Shown: positions 6,878-10,494 of the stretch, in pieces
Numbering within the stretch: the stretch's first letter is position 1
Layout of the letters: the number at the start of each line of letters is the position of its first letter
NCBI GenBank assembly: GCA_030673425.1
Contig: DAOVJB010000029.1
Span: forward strand, 1 to 10,494
DNA: 10,494 bases
Source of the DNA: Elusimicrobiota bacterium
GTDB taxonomy: Bacteria; CAYTYR01; UBA6262; DAOVJB01
Reading direction: 5' to 3'
The notes under the pieces: model-generated
Databases searched by the model: none
What the model saw: only the letters and a program-made list of their open reading frames with translations
Told to the model about the DNA's origin: nothing
Made by a program: the position numbers and the translations under genes

Positions 6878-8260
6878 TTAAAACTTACTGATTTTATATA
6901 TAGTCTCACCTTTTATATCGCCTGCGGCTTCTTTTATACATTCTGAAAGAGTAGGATGTGCAAATATAGTATTGATTAAATCGGAAACCGTCAGATTATT
7001 TCTCATCGCCAGACTTACTGTATTAATTAACTCTGTAGCCTGACGACCAATAATATGAACTCCCAAAATTTTCCCAGTATCTACCTCGCCAACAATCTTT
7101 ACAAAACCTTCCGCGTCATTTAAGGTCTGTGCTCTACCGTTAGCTCTAAACATAAATTTACCAACTGTAATCTGATGTTTTTTTGCGGCATCTTTTTCTA
7201 TCATACCCACACTGGCAACTTCAGGAATAGTAAAAATACAACTTGGTACTGAGTTGTAATCTATTCTTGCATCCTTGCCCATAATATTCTCAGCAGCTAC
7301 GACACCATCCATAGAGGCCTTGTGAGCATACATAGGACCTCTGACGACATCTCCAACAGCATATATATTAGGAACATTGGTTTGTAATTTATCATTTACC
7401 AGTATTTTACCTTGTTCGGTCTTAATAGCTATCTTTTCTAGACCTATATTTCTACTGCTTGCTATTCTACCAGTAGCTACAAGTACTTTCTCTGCTGTCA
7501 TCTGTTCGCCAGTGGAAAGCTTGCCAATCATAATTCTTGTTTTCGTAAACAGTTCCTCTATCTTCACACGCGTGTATATCATAACTCCATTTTTAGTCAT
7601 TAAGTGGGTGAGTCTTTCTGTAATATCATCATCTTCACCAGGCAATATCTGGGGCATTATTTCCACGAGTGAAACCTTAGTACCCAAAGCATTAAATAAA
7701 GAGGCGAACTCACAACCTATAGCTCCTCCTCCAATAATCATTATACTCTTAGGAGGCGACTTGAGATTTAGTATTTCATCACTAGTAATTACCTGGTTGT
7801 CAAACCTTATCCATTTTGGACGGGCAGGTTCACTACCGGTAGCAATAATAATATACTTGGCATTTAACTCTTTTTTTTCATCAGAGCCTGTTACCTCTAC
7901 CGCATTCAGACTCCTCATCCTCGCGTTACCCTTGATTAGTTCTACCTCATTATTCTTAATAAGATATTCTACGCCTTTAACAAGATCGTTTACTATACTA
8001 TTTTTTCTCTCTATCATCTTAGAAAAATCAAAGGAGACCTCGCCCACATTGATTCCAAACTCCCCGGCTCTTTTAATAGATGACAAAAGAGCCACACTGC
8101 TTAATAACGCCTTGGTAGGTATACATCCTCGATTTAAACAGGTGCCTCCGATTCTATCCTTTTCTACTATACAAACCCTGGCTCCTAATTGAGCCAATCT
8201 AATAGCCGCACTATATCCGGCTACCCCAGACCCTATCACTACAACATCATAAGCAGTCAC
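6878..8260 (-). CDS. lpdA: Dihydrolipoyl dehydrogenase (E3)
   Basis: This flavoprotein disulfide reductase reoxidises dihydrolipoyl groups with NAD+ in 2-oxoacid dehydrogenase or glycine cleavage complexes. The 460 residues show an FAD-binding GSGVAG at 10-15 with Glu33 at the end of the second strand, and the redox-active disulfide Cys41-Cys46 in GGTCLNRGCIPTK. ATGSEP is at 140-145, the NAD-binding GGGAIG at 177-182, and the catalytic His435 and Glu440 lie in HPTLSE near the C terminus. These features separate E3 from mercuric and glutathione reductases. The start is GTG at 8260 with AAGGAGT about 7 nt upstream. It is the first gene after the palindrome cluster and leads into the small membrane protein and lipA. 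E1, E2, gcvH and gcvP are not in the window. Confidence 0.95.
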   Translation of the reverse strand: MTAYDVVVIGSGVAGYSAAIRLAQLGARVCIVEKDRIGGTCLNRGCIPTKALLSSVALLSSIKRAGEFGINVGEVSFDFSKMIERKNSIVNDLVKGVEYLIKNNEVELIKGNARMRSLNAVEVTGSDEKKELNAKYIIIATGSEPARPKWIRFDNQVITSDEILNLKSPPKSIMIIGGGAIGCEFASLFNALGTKVSLVEIMPQILPGEDDDITERLTHLMTKNGVMIYTRVKIEELFTKTRIMIGKLSTGEQMTAEKVLVATGRIASSRNIGLEKIAIKTEQGKILVNDKLQTNVPNIYAVGDVVRGPMYAHKASMDGVVAAENIMGKDARIDYNSVPSCIFTIPEVASVGMIEKDAAKKHQITVGKFMFRANGRAQTLNDAEGFVKIVGEVDTGKILGVHIIGRQATELINTVSLAMRNNLTVSDLINTIFAHPTLSECIKEAAGDIKGETIYKISKF

Positions 8261-8296
8261 AATTCTACTCCTTCGTCGCTCATCCCAGTCGTTTTA

Positions 8297-8370
8297 ATTT
8301 GCCCTTAGAAATCGCGGATGCGATTTCAAGGACTGAGTCCCGGAAATGCTTTGCATTTCACGGGGCAAAT
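8297..8370. repeat. Nested palindromic element (outer stem with three internal hairpins)
   Basis: Seen directly: an outer 8-bp perfect inverted repeat, ATTTGCCC (8297-8304) with GGGCAAAT (8363-8370). It encloses an 8-bp hairpin GAAATCGC/GCGATTTC (8308-8315 with 8320-8327, loop 4), a 5-bp hairpin GGACT/AGTCC (8330-8334 with 8336-8340, loop 1), and a 7-bp hairpin GAAATGC/GCATTTC (8343-8349 with 8353-8359, loop 3) that extends by CCCG/CGGG past one bulged base. The inner CGGG partly overlaps the outer arm, so the two pairings compete. The element is clearly more GC-rich than its surroundings. It could be a dispersed intergenic palindromic repeat or a structured leader of lpd; neither can be decided from one copy. 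Confidence 0.7.
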
Positions 8371-8371
8371 C

Positions 8372-8391
8372 GAAGCAACGGGGGTCGCTTC
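8372..8391 (-). other. Separate 8-bp hairpin upstream of the nested palindrome
   Basis: On the minus strand GAAGCGAC (8391-8384) pairs with GTTGCTTC (8379-8372) around a CCCC loop, with one G-T wobble. It lies 28 nt after the HU stop codon and directly abuts the nested element. It lacks a following U-tract, so it is not a textbook intrinsic terminator, though it could protect the 3' end of the HU mRNA or be part of the same repeat unit. Confidence 0.55.
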
Positions 8392-8419
8392 CATTATCCT
8401 TTTCCCAACCCAGTAAGAA

Positions 8420-8692
8420 TTACTTAACGGCTTTTTTTAAGGTAGCACTTGCCTTAAAAACAGGAACTCTTCTGACAGGTATCTCAACCGATTCCCCTGT
8501 TTTAGGATTTCTTCCTGTACGTGCTTTACGGGTTTTAACCTTAAAAATTCCGAGCCCGGCAAAGTTAAATTGACCTCCGCTTTTTAATGTCTCAGTTACA
8601 TGGTTAATTATTGAACTGACAACTTTATCAGCGGTAGCCTTATTTATTTTTACATCTACAGCAATTTTTTCTATCAACTCTATTTTATTCAT
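8420..8692 (-). CDS. hup: HU-family nucleoid-associated DNA-binding protein
   Basis: HU proteins are small homodimers that bend and compact DNA. The 90-residue length is exact for the family. The helical N terminus (MNKIELIEKIA) is followed by the signature region GLGIFKVKTRKARTGRNP (46-63) and TGE; Pro63 is the residue that intercalates at the DNA kink. The C terminus VPVFKASATLKKAV is also typical. The IHF subunits share the fold, but general similarity and the lack of a partner gene favour HU. ATG at 8692 has a very strong ribosome binding site (AAAGGAGGTG, 8711-8702), and a near-consensus promoter lies upstream, consistent with high expression. The next gene, lpd, is 159 nt away across the palindrome cluster. 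Confidence 0.96.
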   Translation of the reverse strand: MNKIELIEKIAVDVKINKATADKVVSSIINHVTETLKSGGQFNFAGLGIFKVKTRKARTGRNPKTGESVEIPVRRVPVFKASATLKKAVK

Positions 8693-8742
8693 AGCTTTTT
8701 ACACCTCCTTTCTGAATTTATAAATATTACAATTCCTTTGAT

Positions 8743-8771
8743 TTTATAGCATATTTTAACCGAATAGTCAA
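8743..8771 (-). promoter_or_regulatory. Sigma-70 type promoter of the HU gene
   Basis: TTGACT (8771-8766) and TATAAA (8748-8743) are separated by 17 bp, with a TG two bases before the -10 box (extended -10). Predicted transcription start is near 8736, giving a leader of about 44 nt that carries the AAAGGAGGTG ribosome binding site. It lies directly after the nadE stop. Confidence 0.8.
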
Positions 8772-8788
8772 GATATATTTTACCTCTA

Positions 8789-9562
8789 TCAGCTTATCTT
8801 AGCAATAATCGGAAGTCTCCTTTTATACTGCGAGCTTTTGACTTTCGCGGAGACAATTCTAATAAAATCCTCCTTAAAACCTGAATCTATTAATTCTTTA
8901 TCACTCAATTTTTTATCTATCATTAAATAAAACAGCTTATCTACTTCTATGTAACTAAAACCTAATTCCTTCTCATCCTCTTGACCTTCCCATAACTCTG
9001 CTGTCGGTGGTTTATTAATAATACATTCTGGAATACCTAAGCCTTTAGCTAATTGTCTAACTTGAGTTTTATATAAATCTCCCAAAGGATTAATGGCACA
9101 AGCAATATCTCCATGAATTGTTCCATACCCAAGCAATAGCTCACTCTTGTTACTGGTTCCAATTACCAGTCCTTTATATAACGCTGATAAATCATAGAGT
9201 ATACTCATTCTTTCTCTTGCCATTTTATTACCACGTCTTATATTATCAGCTTCAGGGAAACTCTTAAAGTATTCATCAATCATTGGAGTTATATCGATTT
9301 TAACGGAATTAACCCCTAAATTATTCAGCACTAATTGAACATGTTTAAACGATTGACTGGAAGTATTTTTATACGGTAAAATCACAACCCAAACATTCTT
9401 TTTACCCAGTGCAAGAGTAGTCAGATATGCTACGACACTTGAATCAAGCCCGCCTGATAAACCTACAACAGCTCTCTTGAATCCTTTATCATTAATTTGC
9501 TTTCTGAGGAATTCTACCAATTTTTCTTTTACTGAATTTACATCAATTGATAAATCAATCAT
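8789..9562 (-). CDS. nadE: Ammonia-dependent NAD+ synthetase NadE
   Basis: NadE adenylates nicotinate adenine dinucleotide and amidates it to NAD+. The 257 residues contain only the synthetase domain, so ammonia rather than glutamine is the expected nitrogen source unless a partner glutaminase exists elsewhere. The PP-loop ATP-binding motif SGGLDSS is at 36-42. It is followed by GTSNKSELLLGYGTIHGD, the PLGDLYKTQVRQLAK segment and the PPTAELWEGQEDEKELG loop, all characteristic. ATG at 9562 has AAAGG upstream. The gene appears to have its own promoter and to end 17 bp before the HU -35 box, with no clear hairpin terminator. Confidence 0.95.
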   Translation of the reverse strand: MIDLSIDVNSVKEKLVEFLRKQINDKGFKRAVVGLSGGLDSSVVAYLTTLALGKKNVWVVILPYKNTSSQSFKHVQLVLNNLGVNSVKIDITPMIDEYFKSFPEADNIRRGNKMARERMSILYDLSALYKGLVIGTSNKSELLLGYGTIHGDIACAINPLGDLYKTQVRQLAKGLGIPECIINKPPTAELWEGQEDEKELGFSYIEVDKLFYLMIDKKLSDKELIDSGFKEDFIRIVSAKVKSSQYKRRLPIIAKIS

Positions 9563-9600
9563 TATTCCAACCTTTCTTATAAATATACTATCTTCAAATT

Positions 9601-9629
9601 ATGTTATCATAAAAAAATAAATAGTGCAA
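9601..9629 (-). promoter_or_regulatory. Probable promoter of nadE
   Basis: TTGCAC (9629-9624) and TAACAT (9606-9601) are 17 bp apart, with TG just before the -10 box. The boxes are weaker than those of the HU and sensor promoters. The 98-bp gap between the MATE gene and nadE holds nothing else that I can identify, and no hairpin terminator. Confidence 0.5.
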
Positions 9630-9660
9630 TAGAATAAATATTTTTTGCCTATCTAAACTA

Positions 9661-10494
9661 TTAAACCTTCCGCAGCTTCCATCTTCCTGCCTTAAACCAA
9701 GCAGCAGTCATCAGCCCATTTAAAACCGAAGCTATTACAATAGCCCAGAACACTCCTATTATACCCAGGTTTGTCACCTTTGGGAGAATTATAGCTAAAG
9801 GAACCTGTAATCCCCAGAGGGTAATTAAATTTATAAAGACAGGAGATACAGCATCACCTGCTCCCATTAATGCCCTGCTTAATACTAAACCCATAGCAAT
9901 AAAAATATAAATTGAAGAGGTCATTCTGATGAATCGGCTCCCTATTTTTATAACCTCTATATTTTTAGTAAATATTTGTATTATTGGGGATGAGAAGATA
10001 AAGAAAACAGATCCAACTGTTAACATTATCAACACATAGATTCCAGTGGCTGACCATGCACTTTTCTCAGCTCTTTTTGACTTACGAGCTCCTAAATTCT
10101 GCCCTACTAACGTTGCAGCCGCATTAGCTAAACTAAACCCGGGCATAAGAACCATCATCTGTAACCTTAAACCTATCCCGTATGCCGCAATAGCATATGT
10201 TCCATACTTAGCAACAATCCCCATAAGCACTACCGCCATAAAGCTTCTTAAGCTCATCTGTAAAGACGCGGGGATTCCTACATTTAATATCCTTCGGATT
10301 ATACTGAAATCTATTTTTAAGTTTTTTATATCAATATATATATGAGAACGCCCTTTTGCCAAAAGATAGAGACCTATAATCGCTCCTATTCCTTGAGCAA
10401 GAACCGTAGCTAAAGCAGCTCCCTTTACCCCCATTTCAGGAAAGATAGAGATACCAAATATGAGCAAAGGATCCAATATCATATTAGAAACAGC
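9661..10494 (-). CDS. MATE-family efflux transporter, C-terminal part only
   Basis: The gene enters from the right edge: the frame is open through 10494, and 277 residues are visible. The methionine at 10482 is internal, because upstream residues AVSN continue into the typical MATE sequence N-x-x-LDPLLIFG that ends a membrane helix of the N-terminal lobe. Repeated hydrophobic helices follow, with the family-typical GIPASLQMSLRS, ANAAATLVGQNLGA and ALMGAGDAVSP segments. MATE proteins export cationic drugs, dyes or metabolites using Na+ or H+ gradients. Substrate and coupling ion cannot be judged here, since the N-terminal lobe is mostly missing. The gene ends 98 bp before nadE, which seems to have its own promoter. 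Confidence 0.93.
   Translation of the reverse strand, partial: AVSNMILDPLLIFGISIFPEMGVKGAALATVLAQGIGAIIGLYLLAKGRSHIYIDIKNLKIDFSIIRRILNVGIPASLQMSLRSFMAVVLMGIVAKYGTYAIAAYGIGLRLQMMVLMPGFSLANAAATLVGQNLGARKSKRAEKSAWSATGIYVLIMLTVGSVFFIFSSPIIQIFTKNIEVIKIGSRFIRMTSSIYIFIAMGLVLSRALMGAGDAVSPVFINLITLWGLQVPLAIILPKVTNLGIIGVFWAIVIASVLNGLMTAAWFKAGRWKLRKV

Noticed and set aside
7377-8192. Long plus-strand open frame of 271 codons opposite lpd
   Set aside because: It lies entirely inside the well-supported lpd gene, has a low-complexity hydrophobic translation without any family motif, and has no credible ribosome binding site. It is an antisense shadow, like the shorter plus-strand frames elsewhere.
8372-8391. 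Hairpin read as the intrinsic terminator of the HU gene
   Set aside because: The stem is good, but on the minus strand the following bases are GATTTGCCCC with no U-tract, so a classical rho-independent terminator is not supported.
9661-10482. MATE gene starting at the methionine at 10482 as a complete short protein
   Set aside because: The frame continues upstream to the window edge with family-typical residues, and a 273-residue product would be only about 60 percent of a normal MATE transporter. It is cut by the window rather than truncated.

Overview
This AT-rich window comes from a bacterial chromosome, and every gene I can support lies on the minus strand, so it reads from right to left. 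The content is mostly core metabolism and housekeeping: NAD synthesis, an HU nucleoid protein, lipoate enzymes, thiamine phosphate metabolism and tRNA t6A modification. I see no phage, plasmid, IS or CRISPR signature. Low GC, a HAMP-type sensor, a REC-GAF-GGDEF regulator and the gene mix suggest an uncultivated or anaerobic bacterium with a two-membrane style signalling repertoire. A candidate phylum such as Omnitrophota is possible, but that is a low-confidence inference; the sequence alone does not fix the taxon.

Layout in transcription order: (i) 10494-9661, the C-terminal part of a MATE efflux transporter, cut by the window edge; (ii) 9562-8789, ammonia-dependent NAD synthetase (nadE) behind a plausible promoter; (iii) 8692-8420, an HU-family protein with a near-consensus sigma-70 promoter and a strong ribosome binding site; (iv) 8391-8297, a compact GC-rich cluster of nested palindromes between HU and the next gene; (v) 8260-795, a long tightly packed run in the order lpd, a small two-helix membrane protein, lipA, an AlaC/DapL-type aminotransferase, thiL, a REC-GAF-GGDEF regulator, tsaE and tsaB; (vi) 794-615, an intergenic region with a very good promoter and three copies of a 10-13 bp repeat; (vii) 614-1, the N-terminal part of a HAMP-domain membrane sensor, cut by the window edge.

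Functional links: lpd (E3) and lipA both serve lipoate-dependent complexes and sit one small gene apart. thiL supplies thiamine diphosphate, a cofactor of the E1 components of such complexes. tsaE and tsaB overlap by 4 bp and act together in t6A synthesis. The regulator lies between thiL and tsaE, so a signalling gene is embedded in a housekeeping operon. Its GGDEF domain has lost the catalytic signature but keeps an RxxD inhibitory-site motif, which suggests a c-di-GMP receptor rather than a synthase.

I found no complete novel system. The points most worth a second look are the degenerate GGDEF regulator, the nested palindrome cluster after HU, and the repeat array around the promoter of the HAMP sensor.
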